A stretch of DNA of 64,000 bases from Dysidea avara (Eukaryota > Porifera > Demospongiae > Dictyoceratida > Dysideidae): the NCBI RefSeq assembly GCF_963678975.1, contig NC_089274.1, positions 20,483,133 to 20,547,132 on the forward strand, given 5' to 3'. Positions within the stretch are counted from its first letter, which is position 1, and every line of letters starts with the position of its first letter. The notes below the pieces were generated by a model. It saw nothing but the letters and a program-made list of their open reading frames with translations, ran no database searches and was not told where the DNA came from. The translations under genes and the position numbers were made by a program. Below, piece after piece: positions 1 through 13,300 of this stretch.

Positions 1-198
1 GCATCCTACCATAACAAGATGGTGTTATTAAAGACGCGTTTCACTGCACACAAATAGAGGCTCACATTGTTACTAGTAATAAGGAGGTAGGGTAGTGTAT
101 GTGTTATCATGTGATAATAAAGAGAACATTGGGGAGTCTTCATAAGGAGTTATCAATGATAGTGTTATATGAAGGTGTGAACATAAGGTGTGAAGTAC

Positions 199-1548
199 CT
201 TTGGTCTCCTACGAGAAGGTTTTGATGCTGGAGGTTTAGGCTTTGCTGGTGGGTGTGGCTGTTGTAGTACAACTGGCATACTAAACGACTTGCTGATGTA
301 AGGACTGGGTGGGGCTCTCAGTGATATGATCTTCCTCAACTGATTAGTCATGTGTAAGTGACTGGACAATAAACTCTAATAAACAATACAACACAATGCA
401 AATACATTCTAATACAACAGTCACACTAGTCTCCCCCAGTTACTGTAAAGGTCTGGTGCCACACAATACAAAAAGTGCAGTGTAATCTGTTGTAAGGCTT
501 CACACAACAGCTAAGTGTTTCTGTTGCATGGCACCAGACCCATGGTGAGATTAATAACACACATACTGACACATCATTACAAGGGTGTAATGTTGTCACA
601 ACATATTAAAATTTTCTGGTTAATGTAGCATAACCATGTCTCTCCACCTAATATAAACTTATTATAAGAAAAATACAACCCTAGACATGATGTGGACAAA
701 GCAAAGCAAAAGCCTTCAGCGCCTACCCAGTGAACCAACACTGGGACAACTCAGGTGCTAAGAGTCAGTGCAGGCAAAACCTCCTGGGGCAGGACTAGTA
801 ACCCGCAGGAAGCTGCTTCATGTCTGGTTCCAGCACCCAAAGTCCCACCTGGACCTTCGCCCGCTGTGTGAAATATGGACAGTTGACACAATGCGGACAC
901 ACACACACACTCACCTCATCAATACCTAATTTTAACGCACGATGGGTGACTACAGTCTGAGAAGTAGTATGTGTGGTGGGAGAGTCATGATAAGGGTATG
1001 GGTTAAACCCTTCATCAACACCAACTGGATGTCGACCGTGTCTCTGTGTAACACATTAACATGACTTCATCCTCTACCACAAACAATTACCTTCACTTTT
1101 TCAGCCATTTCGTACTTTGCTAGTAATTCTAATTTACGTTTCATCTCAATTCTGGCTTGTCGCTACACAAAGTACAAAGGATCACAACACAAGTAACACA
1201 TACTACCATAGTACCTCAGCCTCTACGGCTTTATTGAGTATCGAGTTAGCCAGAGCATCTTTAGTAGATCTCTTCTGTTGTTTCAAGGCATTGTTCAATC
1301 GTAATGTGGCCTCATCTACAATGTCCCCATCTTTGGTGATCTGTTGTGCGCCACATATACCAATAACACTAGCCCCTATCATGTTCTTACCAGGCCCATC
1401 CTGCGCAGGTGTCTCAGTCTACGCGGGTGAGAGTAGAACTCCGCCAAGTGCTCATCTTGCAAGCTATTGTAACTGGCCAGCGGGCTGTAGAAATACTATC
1501 AATAACTTATAAACTGCATAACACCTACCCAGCATAAGGCGAGTGCAT
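199..1548 (-). CDS. ERICH3: ERICH3-like glutamate-rich protein, N-terminal exons (partial)
   Basis: Six in-phase exons read leftwards: 1529-1548, 1391-1484, 1215-1340, 1091-1162, 915-1043 and 199-339, all with GT-AG borders. The product starts MHSPYAGPLASYNSLQDEHL and continues with a charged helical stretch (RQARIEMKRKLELLAKYEMA), a VGVDEG motif and a Pro/Lys-rich segment ending SRRRPK. I recognise the order and motifs of vertebrate ERICH3 (C1orf173): AAYNSL.DKHL near the start, then a basic coiled-coil, then VDEG. ERICH3 is large and linked to cilia in vertebrates; its biochemical role is poorly known. Only about 190 codons are present and the rest lies left of the window. The start is the first in-frame ATG and splices cleanly into the second exon. 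The assignment comes from recalled family sequence, not an alignment. Confidence 0.72.
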
Positions 1549-1634
1549 TTTCTACTGTATGTATCTACTCCCTAATACTGTTTCTATGGAAATGAAATTG
1601 ATTCTATCGAATAATTAGAGATGCGGTGTTCGTA
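1549..1634. promoter_or_regulatory. bidirectional promoter, ERICH3 / TM9SF1
   Basis: Only 86 bp separate the two start codons, which point away from each other, so both 5' UTRs and the core promoter must lie in or overlap this interval. It is AT-rich and I see no clear TATA box. Shared control is an inference from the spacing. Confidence 0.6.
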
Positions 1635-4600
1635 ATGCGGAGCGCGCATTCAACAGCAATTTTATTTCTTTCATTATTTGTGCTAACTACGTTGGCCACT
1701 CAATATAAAGACAATGAAGAGGTTTGGATTGCTTTCTGCGTTGTGTTGCGTGCAGCACTGTTTGTTAAAAATGTTAAATGCGATTTCAAATAATGCGCAC
1801 TGTTTCAGATAACCCTATTCGTCAACAAAGTAGGACCATATTTCAACCCTCAGGAGACCTACCATTACTACCAGCTGCCGGTATGCCGGCCAGATAAGGT
1901 AAGATCCGTGTACATACACGTAGTCACTAGCTGGAATGGTTTGGTATGGGAATCACTACATACCACTAGTACACAACTACACTGTGATATTGATACTGAT
2001 GTATTTGTGTAAGATCTATTGCTGTGTATATTTCATCTCGTGCAGCTGTATTGTCATACCCTTCCCTCCTGTTTGTATGCAATTCATTTTGTCACAGCAG
2101 ATTGAACATCGCAGCCTTACATTAGGAGAAGTGTTAGATGGCGATCGGATGGCCATCTCATTATACGACATCAAGTTTAAAGAGACATTTGATCAGAAGG
2201 TGCTCTGCAAGTTGCAGCTACAAAGTGAAGACATTTCAGTGCTGCAAAATGCTATAGAAGATTTGTACTATTTTGAGTTTGTGTATGGTAAGATGGCTAG
2301 TAGAGATCTGATAGTGTTAAAGTGTTAGTGTTAACACAAACATGCATATTGGCTGCTGTGTATAGTTGTTGTTTTGAAAAATGCACATTGGTACATAGGT
2401 TATTGTATCATAAATATGATTATTCCCCCATTAAACTGATTGGCAACATATAACCTACACATTTTCTACTGGACTACAGTTGCTGTTGTACTGTTTGAAA
2501 ACTTCCCAGGCAAAAGTATTTTTCAATTTTAGTCTATCACGAACATCCCCTGTGTACCAATTCACAGAAATGGAAGCTTTATGAGCAGAACTGCCTGATA
2601 TTTGTGCACTGGCTCATTGTTAAAGTGATATACACATGGAAACTTACACTTTTGGAGACCTACAGAGTCCATACACTTAGTTAGGGTCCCAAAGTATCCC
2701 TTAGTACATAAACTGATTGCCATTGTATTTATAATACACAAGTTCCGCTGTGCCTTAAAAACTCTCTTTGTTTATTGTTTATCTGCTCGCTATGACCAAG
2801 AGTGAATGATAATTTACTCTTGACTCTTTCTATAACAGATGATCTACCGATCAGAGGGTTCTTAGGTCACTTGGAGGAAGGTCCTGTACTACCCCACAAC
2901 CACAAGACTTACCTGTGGACACATTTACACTTCACATTTGAATACAACAACGATAAGGTATAGGACTGACACAGTGGGACACACTATAAATAGAGGTTGG
3001 GTTGGTAAAGACATTTTTGCTCTACTGATGGCCAACCAAAGTGGATGCTAACTTGAGGTTGACACACTCTCACTTCATCAGCTTTGACAAAATATTTACA
3101 AAATCATATATTTAAATTTACACACCTTTAATTTGAAAGGTGGTGTAGTAAATTTATACTGGTTCATCAAAAATTGTCGACCTTGTGTCAAAGTTTTCTT
3201 GTACGAGTCACTGACTTGTAACGCTATGTGATATACACTCTTTACAGGTAATATCAGCCAATGTCAGTACTAATGGAGTGGTACCAGTCAGTCTTAATGA
3301 TCTCACTGCTCCAATGGAGGTCACTCATACCTATAGTGCCAGGTGGTTCCCCACCAAGTGAGATCACATGATCTTACATATGATTCAGTCAGTATACCCC
3401 ATGTATAATTCAGGTTATCTTATGAAGACAGGAATACAAAACAGCAAGTTTTCTTTCCAAAGACGCTAGAGGTGAGGGCTACAGGTTAACTGTGTGATAG
3501 TACTGGTGTGTATACAGATCCACTGGTTATCCATCATCAACTCTGTTGTGTTAGTCATCTTGTTAATGGGATTTGTGATGTTGATATTGGTGAGTGTGTA
3601 GTGTTGTGTGTGCATGGGTGAGCGTGTAGTGTGCCACACTAGTATGTATGACATTCACAAACGGGTATAATAAAGTATCCACTATCTAGCATTGTTTACT
3701 TGACTAATGCTCCATATACTTACAGAGCTCAAAATAACAGCCTGTCATCTGTCATTTTCCGGCCCAAAAGCCACAATGACCAACCAATTTAAAAATGGTC
3801 TGACATTATGACCTATCAAAATAAGCTCTCTTTTTTCAGTGTTGTGTGTGTAACTGGTTACTCAACAGCTGACCATGTTACCTGTTGGTCTGTTATTATG
3901 ACAGATCATGTAAGAAACGTTATATTGATAAGGGAGGCCAGTACGTAGTTTATTGTTTGGTTGAAAAGTGAGGTATAGTTGGATAGAATAGAGCAGCTTG
4001 GAAGAACAACAGTTTACCAGTCTCAAGAAGATTTGTAGAACTTTACTATGCACATATTAATATAGAATTTGAACATATTAATATAAAATTTGATAATAAA
4101 CGTTGTAAAAAAACACCACATCTTACTTTGCTAGTTGCTTGACAAGTATACAGAATGCCACAACTTTGAAATTGTGGAGATCCACGTTCCTTTACTGGCC
4201 ATGTTCTAGCCTTTCAAAAGATCTTGCATTTGTTACATGTAATAATCACATGCAAGCTATCAGTTTATGACTATCACCACAACTTGTAACATTTGATAGC
4301 TTATGTAGATACCTAATAGGATCCAATCAAATATTCTTTTTTGGTGTTTAGATAATTTTGAGAGTTGACTGTGCTAAATCAGGTAGATATGATCCATATT
4401 AGGTGTGGTTTGATCTATTTCATTGCTCCACATAAAGTGATCAAAACTAATAGGCTAAGTGTTTATGTTGAGTGTAAAGCTCACTTACGATTGTGTTAGC
4501 ATTGTCTAGTGTACTGTGTTCATGTAGTATGATGTTAATCTTTCTCTTTAGTTGAGAGTGTTAAGAAATGATTTTGCTCGTTACAACATTATTGATGAAG

Positions 4601-7600
4601 AAGGAGATGAGATTGGTGAGATAACTCAATACCACAATCAATACATTCACCATATACACAGGTTATAAATACAAATCCAATTTACTAATAGTAGTGGTGT
4701 GTATAACAATGAAATCCAGTGATGTGCTAGCATTGGAATTACCGTCTGAAGTCACTGGAGATGACACACATTGGCTTACTGAGGATTTCATGTTTTACCA
4801 ATAAACTGTGTTATTGTGAAGTGTGATCTAGGGATGGGGCCCTACCCACAATGGCCGTTAGGAACTTGTAAGTGTCCAAATATCCTCGGTGCTGATTGGT
4901 TTGTGGTGGCTGCAAAAGCTATGATTTTTTGACTGTTCATTTAGAAAAGTAATCTGTGTTTTGCCATACTAGGCTACCACTTATGGGTAGAACCCCACTG
5001 TGGTCTTTTGATGGGAGTGGTACTCATTACAGAAAGAAAGATTTTTTTGGTCTCAACAGATCTGTCTCCATACAATTTTTTACCTCTTAAATAGGAAACC
5101 TCTCATTATAGTAACAGTGGACCAAAAGTTGTCAGTTCCAAGCAGTATAAACAGGTTTCACTGTATTACTACCTGAGAAAAGGGATTTATTAGGTGTTAG
5201 TAGTAGTTCTTGAAAGTACTCTACATCTCACACAGATCAAGATGAGTATGGTTGGAAGATCATTCACACCGATGTGTTTAGGTTCCCGTCATGTCCCAGC
5301 CTTCTGTGTGCCATCCTTGGTCAGTTACCATAGTGATAGTGACCATAGTAGCAATCATGTGTTGTGTCCACAGGTGTGGGGACACAGTTTCTAGTATTAG
5401 CATTCGGCATCATCGTCATGGCAATGATTGGACTGTTCAATGTACACAGGTGACAAACTGTTCTCCACCCCTCCTCCTTTCATAATTACACACCTGTTGT
5501 ATCCCTACTAGACATCACGCAATGAACTCAGCAGCCATTTTATTGTATGCCCTCACGTCATGTGTAGCAGGCTACGTGTCCGTTAGCTTCTTTAAGAGGA
5601 TTGGAGGAGTAGCATGGACATGGAACATCATCCTAACAGCTAGCCTGTTTGCTGTGCCGTTCTTTGTCATTTGGAGTACAGTGAATACTGTGGCCTGGAT
5701 CAACCAGTCCACACAAGCACTACCCTTCACTACTATAGTCCTCATCATGATAGTATGGCTGGTTGGTGAGTGATCCCTCCTCTGGTGTTGTTGTTATGAT
5801 GTCATCTTGTAGTGGGGTTTCCCCTTACTGTGCTGGGAGGCATACTGGGCAAGAACATGGCAGGTAGTTTTGATGCTCCTTGTCGCACCAAGAACATAGC
5901 AAGAGAGATCCCACCAGTGGCATGGCACCAGAGTACTGTCATACATATGGTGGTAGGGGGCTTCCTGCCTTTCAGGTACATGCTAGTGTAAATGTGGTTG
6001 TTTATGATGTGACATGTGCAACATAGTAGTATTGTGTGTAAAGTTTGATTGGTGTCCACCACAACAAATAAATATAATTCCCTAGCCATAAATTTACTGT
6101 TACCATACAATTTGTTATTGTTTGCAAAACGGTTAAAATAGCTTCAAATATTTCTCTGTAATTGTACACATCTCTGGATACTATGGCTGCATGTAAAAGT
6201 TATGAAAACTTATGAACACAGGCAAAACCTTGAATTTAGCCTGCCAGCAGAAATCTTTGTGGGATTCACAAAAATTTGGACCTCGCACATATGCCATTGT
6301 GTGGCTGTATACACATAGGGAAGGTTGGTGTGTTCACTAAATACCGTATAGTAAAAAACTTTGGTGGTAAAAGTGTGACAAAACCCCTCTGCTGAAAAAA
6401 TTGGCAGAAAAAACTTTGACATTTGGAATAATATTTGCCAAAGTTTTTACTGTACGGTACGTAAGGATATTACGACAAGGTGTCAGCTCATCAGTTAAGT
6501 AGTGTAGTAAGTGTATAGGTAGCTAGTGTTGTTGTAGCAGTACTTTTGTGGCTACTGATCTAACGACGTGCTAGCTAAGGCATGCTTTGCTATCTCCTGT
6601 GATTCCGTGAGTGACCGTATTTGCTGTTTTTCAGTAGCAGAGGTTATCACGTTTATATCAAAGTACTTGACCAAATCCATCGCAAGACGATGAACTAGCT
6701 GACGTGCAAACAGGAAGCCGGTTGGAAATGGTATCCCAAGGAGTGCTTACAACTGTGGGACACATTCCTAGGAAGATCTCCAAAGTCAACTCGATCTTTA
6801 TTGCGTGGTGGTACAAGCTGACCTTCATCTTAAGTTCTAGTTACTCAATGTACTCATGTGATCATCTAAAATGATTGGTGAAAAAAACTTTAGCGAATTG
6901 AATGCTATTCGCCAAAGTTTTTTACTATACAGTACAGTACAGCAAGACCTTTGGCTATGACCAATTTAGACAATAGTCCTAGTGTTGTTCAATTGCTCTA
7001 ATACCACTTACACCTACTAACAAATAGTCTAATTGGACAGTCTTTAGCTCTATTAGCAGTATATGTATTTCATTCTAGTGCTATTTCTGTGGAGCTCTAC
7101 TACATCTTTGCTACAGTGTGGGGACGTGAGGCATATACCCTATATGGAATACTATTCCTGGTGTTCGTAATTCTCATTGGTGTGACAGCTTGTATATCAG
7201 TAGCACTCACCTATCACCAATTGTCATCTGAAGACTATCGATGGTGGTGGAAATCTATCTTCACCTCAGGGTGAGTCAGTCATGTTATGTTGGTCTTGTA
7301 ACATTTACCCAGCTATATTAATGGGGACCTGGTACTAACTGGGGACCTGGTACTAACTGGGGATAGTCTACCCAGCCATATTGTAGTGCACAGGTGCCCC
7401 ATTAACAGGGCCTCGCTAATGACTAACAGCCCAAATTTCTATAATGTGCAATGTCATCATGATTTGTGCTCTCCCCACTACAGATCCACTGGACTGTTTG
7501 TGTTTGCCTATTCAGTGTTCTACTACTACAAGCGTTCCCACATGTACGGCTTCTTACAGACGGTGGAATATTTTGGCTACACCATCCTAGCCTGTTATGT

Positions 7601-7685
7601 GTTCTTCCTGATGATGGGAACTGTATCATTCTGTGCTTCACTGAAGTTTGTCAGATACATCTACCAGAACATCAAGATGGACTAA
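1635..7685 (+). CDS. TM9SF1: Transmembrane 9 superfamily member 1 (nonaspanin), complete
   Basis: Fourteen exons with consistent phases: 1635-1721, 1809-1898, 2101-2287, 2839-2957, 3248-3357, 3414-3471, 3518-3589, 4552-4615, 5236-5319, 5374-5449, 5512-5765, 5813-5975, 7079-7270 and 7484-7685. Exon 1 encodes a signal peptide ([20 protein letters not shown]). A luminal domain follows ([26 protein letters not shown]) and then nine hydrophobic segments. Stretches such as [12 protein letters not shown] and EDYRWWW match human TM9SF1 closely, better than TM9SF3. The C-terminus NIKMD has the KxD-type ending of the family, which in relatives binds COPI and keeps the protein in the Golgi. TM9 proteins act in Golgi/endosome sorting of membrane proteins; TM9SF1 is also linked to autophagy. 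Intron 12 (5976-7078) carries MITE-like repeats. An AATAAA lies at 7703-7708. Confidence 0.95.
6335..6955. repeat. MITE-like inverted repeats in TM9SF1 intron 12
   Basis: A motif of the type GTATAGTAAAAAACTTTGG occurs near 6345 and again in inverted form near 6435-6460 and 6905-6950 (CCAAAGTTTTTTACTATAC). The pairs form imperfect hairpins ending in ACGGTA or TACAGTA. This looks like one or two decayed palindromic MITEs. No open frame is associated with them. Confidence 0.5.
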
Positions 7686-7702
7686 TATTTTGTCAATTGT
7701 GT

Positions 7703-7733
7703 AATAAAACCATCAATGATTATGATCTTTATT
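7703..7733. terminator. Interlocking poly(A) signals of TM9SF1 and MIC26/27
   Basis: AATAAA on the plus strand (7703-7708) follows the TM9SF1 stop by 18 bases. AATAAA on the minus strand (plus-strand TTTATT, 7728-7733) follows the MIC26/27 stop by 8 bases. The stop codons are 55 bp apart and each signal points towards the other gene, so the mature 3' ends must overlap. Confidence 0.6.
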
Positions 7734-7740
7734 ACATGTA

Positions 7741-10211
7741 CTAGCGTTTGCTCCATGCTTCTTTCCAACTCTTTTGACAGTAATTGATTAGTGTTTTTCT
7801 GTTGTGTGGGTATGTCAACCACATTGCTGCCCCGGTGACTCCAATAGCAACAGTCGGATACAGTAGCCTGTGCACCACACCCCCTAATCAGGAACAAAAC
7901 ATACAATTTGTACACCATATTTAAGAGACCACTCAACTCTTCCTGGCCAGTATTAGACCTGTCACTCCAGCCAGCCCCACTGTTAGTGCTCGTGGTTCAA
8001 TGAATGATGGTAGGGTTGGTAGTGAGTCTAATAAATGAAATGGTTGGCACAATACATTTAGACACAAACTTGGGCTTTGCTCTTAGTGATTACTATAGGT
8101 CTCTACAATAGTGTGATACTCAGACACAAGCCACAGTATCATGACCCATGGTCACAGTAACAGACGGTGCTAAATTTCCAGATGAGACGGTCAAATGTGT
8201 GAAATAGTGATAGGGTCCTAACTACTGTTTAAAGGTTGGTACTTTGTTGCAAAATCATTTCTAAACACAAGTGATTGTTCCACCATAGAAAGTATGCATG
8301 TGAGGAGAGTGAGAATATCACCTCCCAATTCCCTTTATGAGACCCTAGTACATGTAATGATGGATTATAAATGAAATAGTAATGGAAGCTAAAACTGTAG
8401 CAGCTGAACTACAATCAATAATAGGCATTATCAGTAAGCATAGTGGATACAATTTGGTACTGCTCAAAGCATAATGCTCAGCATACATATAGCCTAGGGA
8501 ATGAAGAAGAACAAAGCAGCTGAAAACTAAGGATCCAGGAATTATGTCTGCATAATTTTGAGTAGAATGCTGGGGTAAAAGAATTGGGTGACATTTTGAA
8601 ACATAATTGGCATAAGATACGATTTTGTGCAAGTGGAGATTGAGATAGTCTAATAGAACAGTCAGCGGAATAATCTTTACTCTGTTGCAACGGTGACTAA
8701 GCATCTTACCAACCGAGTTAGTTTTCCAGTCTAATAGAACAGCATTATTGCTGCTCCAAAATGTTGCTAAACGTCACAAATTGCAAAAGTCTATTTTGAT
8801 GATTTTCAAGAATAATAAATACATTTCAGGAATAATAAGAGCATAATGAGACCTTTTAAAGAGAAATTCGGAATAGAACAATGAGTAAGAAATGCAAGAT
8901 GCATGGTTAACTGTTTAGCCCCAACAAACAAATCATGACCATCCTATGGAACTTCACCAGATCCTATAGACATGTTTAACAAAAAGGTGTGGTCATAAGA
9001 ATGTACTGTATGCACAAATTACCAGCCATTTTTGTAGGGTAAAATTAACCTATCTAACAACAATAAAATCAGGCAGTTTGAGAAATAAACTTGGGAATGG
9101 AATAATTTCAGATTTCAGATGATAAAAGTAAGTTTTGAGAGGTGCTTTAAATTTTGCGTTCATAACTACCTGTTGTTATTCTTTTTCAGCAAAGCACAAG
9201 TATTAATAAAGTATGACTACAAAGTTTCTATTTCAGGTAGTGATTAATTGATGCAGTAATACAGTGAGCAAAACTGCTCTGAAAAATGTTTGCCTGCATT
9301 GATTTTACCAATCATTGATTTTACCGATCTTTTTGTCCTACACAAATCTAGATTGTGTTATGTATAGATGATGTAATATAGTGCCACACCTTCTCATTAA
9401 ACCCATCTATATTGCAGACTAGTAATATCAAGGAAGTGGTCTAATGTGTGAAATCTAGAAAATTTTCAAGATCAGTTATCCAGACATCTTAACGCCAAAA
9501 GTGACTGTTCTATTAGAGTACATTAGTGTGCACTCTATTAGGGTAAATGACTGTTCAGTCTATATAAATTAATCTTCAGTTATCTGAACAATTACTTTAT
9601 CTGAATGCTTTTGGCTAACTATAGATACAAAGGTGCTCGGATAACTTAGGATCCACTGTACATATAATATAATTTTGACAGAAACGTTTGACAGCAGGTA
9701 CAACTCTGTCCATAAACTTAATTACTAGTTTATCATCCCTGCCTGCATTGCAGTCTTTTTCCATACCACATCAGTGCTTTTTTTTTGGATTTTTAAAATG
9801 CAACCATTAAGTAACTTTATACCTGCTTCCCAAAAGAGAAAGTAAGAATTTTAAAAGTTTATGTGGCCTTATACAGCAAAATCAGTCATACTGCTAGACA
9901 ACCTTTTCAATGGGTAAAATAACTTAAAACTGTACAGTGGCTGTCGTAACAGCACACCCCTTGACTTGTACTAACTTGATAACTTATTCTTGGACAACAC
10001 TGAGGTCTCTTTCATCCTACCCCAACTAGCCTGTAATGCAATGTCATCATTACCATGGTGGTGCATGTCACAGTTTTGTCACTACCATTCCATTCTGGTA
10101 TACACGAGTACTCCACTGCCTCACGTGACCCACTTCCCCCTGTAGTGGTAAAGTAGTCACCTCATAACGCAAGACCACTCCGTCCTCTGGGGACCTGTAT
10201 ATGTCCGGCTT
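7741..10211 (-). CDS. MICOS complex subunit MIC26/MIC27 (ApoO family), 5' part partly unresolved
   Basis: Two exons are secure: 7938-8027 (ends GLAGVTGLILARK) and 7741-7883 (RLLYPTVAIGVTGAAM, then MWLTYPHN, stop TAG at 7741-7743). They join in phase as LARKRGVVHRLLYP. This matches the C-terminal part of human APOO/APOOL ([22 protein letters not shown], then SLYYPQQA), where two short hydrophobic segments with a glycine zipper span the inner mitochondrial membrane and help form cristae junctions. A plausible upstream exon is 10086-10211 on the minus strand (starts KPDIYRSPEDGVVLRYE, contains VRQWSTRVYQ), which resembles the family's DELSLYSxPE...LEExxxxxR region. At least one exon between 8028 and 10085 and the start codon are not identified. 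MIC26 and MIC27 cannot be told apart here. Confidence 0.7.
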
Positions 10212-10332
10212 CTACGGAAAGGACGTATACATCACTACTAAACGTGTAAGAGTTGATTCACCTTTGTATTCATTAGTTAGGATGCGCTATAATCAGGAAT
10301 TAGATGCGCTTTAATTGGGAATAGGTTAAGAG

Positions 10333-13300
10333 ATGAACAACGCTGCTGATAAACAAGCTGGGGATAAGGAACATGGCGGCCTCCAGAGGACACCATTGTA
10401 CACTAAAATGACCATACTAATGTATATCATCGTATTCCTCTACTCTGGTTGCTTCTGGATACAAATTGGAGTCCTACCTGTAAGTGGTTAGCAACCGCTC
10501 TAGGAATGAACTTAGTGTTTAGCAGTAGTGTTGTGTGTAGCAGTAAGGTGTGATATGTGGCACAAAGGGGACAGTAATAACTGCTTCCCCAAGGCTTTAA
10601 AGCTGGCTTGGTGGTGGACTATTATGGCATTGTGAGGTTGTCTGGAGTGAGTCCCTCATGGAGACAATAGGACAGTCTCTGCCCTAAATATGGAACGATC
10701 AATCTTGGTCGAGATCATTCACCCCTGTTGCACAGGGCTAACCATACATAGTATGGATTCACAACTACAAACAATCTATGGGATGACTTGTCTTGGTTAT
10801 GGGTCCAGTAGTTGACAATTTCAGCCTCCTAGTTGACTAAAATATAACCTTCATACAAATCTTCAATAATTGTTAAGTCACATACCTAGCTTGTAATGCT
10901 GCCACAAGAATTATTGGTGCCACATCTGGGCAACCATAGTGATGAAGTACAAGATAACTGGCTGCGTACCGCCATCATTTGATAACAATCATTGAATCTA
11001 ATAGTGAAAAAAGAACAATGTAGAGTTAGTGAGATATCAGGCCACTCAAAATCTGTAGCCATGACAGTGATTGCCCGTGCATAAAACTTAGTTCCTATGG
11101 GGATGACATCACCATTGCAGATCTCTACAGCTAAACAAGACCTGTATACATGTCCAAAGAACAGAAGCCCTCCTTGTCATATACCCGACACCTGAGTGAC
11201 AGTTGACTATAGTGAGTGACTGAGCATGGTATGGTACTATGAAACATGTGACTTTTAAACATTTTTTGGGAAAGCATGAGGTCCTTCATTACTTGCTTGA
11301 TAAGAGTAGGAAGTTAAAAGTAATCATAAGAGGAAGAGGTAATTAGTCATGTGAGTATAACTCCCGTCACATGATAGATGATGTACCTATATATAGATCA
11401 CTGCTAATCCCATTAAGGTTCCCAGTTGTGTTGGCTGTGGGGGGTTACTATTCAGTGAACTGGACTACTGGACTGACATATTTTTGATTTTTGCAACATT
11501 CTATGGTTGGATTTATGGAGTCTTGCTAGTAAGTACCCTTAGGGCACCTTCAGCCCACTTCTAAACGCTGAAGACGAACAATGGAATATGCGAAAACTGT
11601 CTCTTATCTTAATAATTTTGCTACTGTTCATTATGCCACTATACAACACTTATTTCTTACCCTGGTGTGTAGCAATGCTGCAGGCAGTGCAGGGAATTGA
11701 TTGTGACAGCAATAGTTAATCAGCAATCAACTAGCCAGTAGATGGTATCCTTAGAGTTATATTCTTAGAGCAAGCTTGAGGAGCAAGCAAGCTAGTCTCG
11801 CTGCCAGTCTTCTGTCTCAGTGCAGGGGCTTATCAATTAAAGATTATAGTAAGTGCCCATACTGAAAAATCTCTAATTGGTAAGCCCCTGCACTGAACTA
11901 GAGGCAAGTCTAGAAGTCTGGCCATGCTGGCGAGGCTCGCTTGCTCCTCAAGCTTGCTCTAAGGATATCTTGAAAGATATTGTCTACTGGCTAGTTAATT
12001 GCTGGTTTAACTATTGTTGTCACATTCAATTACTACACACCAGGGTAAAGAATAAGTGTTGTATAGTGGCATAATAAACAGCAGCGAAATTATTAAGAGA
12101 CAGCTTTCATGTATTCCACCGTTGTATTCCACTGTTCGTCTTCAGCATTTAGAAGTGGGCTGCAGGTGCCCTAAGGGTGCTTACTAGCAAGACTCCGTAA
12201 ATCCAACCATAGAATGTGCAAAAACCAAAAATATGTCAGTCCAGTAGTCCAGTCCAGTGTTCCAGTCCAGTAGTCCAGTCCACTGAATAGTAACCCCCGT
12301 TGGCTGTGGAGCAGACACATTGAAACAATAGAAAACCCTCCACAATATTGGTTCCAACAGGTCCTGGGCACCATACATTTATACCTGTAAATTATCTTTC
12401 TTTTGCAGCAAAAAATATTCTCAGTACTACCTTCACCTGGCTACCAGTCCGAATTTTTATTAGAATCACTGTATCTGCCTGTTGAAGGATTGGTTCCATA
12501 GTAGCAAGTGAAGCAGTTTGTAGTCTTGTAGGCCGTACCAAAGAGACATACAATACGAAGACTTCAATGACCTATCTCTTATATCAAGAGTAAATAATGG
12601 GAAGGTTGTGTTGTATTCCTGTAGTTAAGAGGGTCACTCTATTGTGAGAATACTTCAATATGTTATCCAACACTAGCAAGTGCATTACTCAAATAGTTTA
12701 TCATATGAATCCCGTTAATTCAGTTACTTGAGGAGGACACCTACAAATAATCCAGACACTTAGTTAACATCCCAAAGTGTTCCTTAGCACATAATAAATT
12801 GACCTGGAAAATTAGGACACTTTTACAATCAGGACATTATTGGTTGGTCCCATGTAGCAGAGGTTCCAGTGTAGCTCCTACATTTAGTGATGTGCGATAA
12901 TAATATCGATTATCATGATGCTTGTATTATATGATACAATAGATTATCACAATAGTAGATCCAAATAATATATTAGTGATACATAGTAGTTTTATTTGTG
13001 CTATGCCATACTGTAGTACAGAAAATCTTTTGAGAGAGCAAATCTTTGCAAATGTTGTGAGCTATTCAGAAAATAATTACACTTCATTTGTATGAGTACT
13101 GATAAGCATGTCTGATTTGTGCTCATGATAATCACAAGCTATTATCACATCATGATAGTGGATCACTGCAATATGATTATCGCACTATTGATATTATTGC
13201 ATTACACTACCTAAATTGAAAGCTTACAGTAGTTACCACTCCCAATAAATATAGTAGTAATTATCTCCATAATACAAGACAACGTGTTTATGTTCTACTG

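Noticed and set aside
8345..8704. 119-codon minus-strand open frame in the MIC26/27 intron
   Set aside because: No recognisable domain and no splice context; composition is that of surrounding AT-rich non-coding sequence.
10206..10250. Possible plus-strand first exon MSGFYGKDVYITTKR followed by GTAAGA
   Set aside because: It overlaps on the opposite strand a better candidate MIC26/27 exon, and no plus-strand exon could be joined to it; SLC22A18 has its own good start at 10333.
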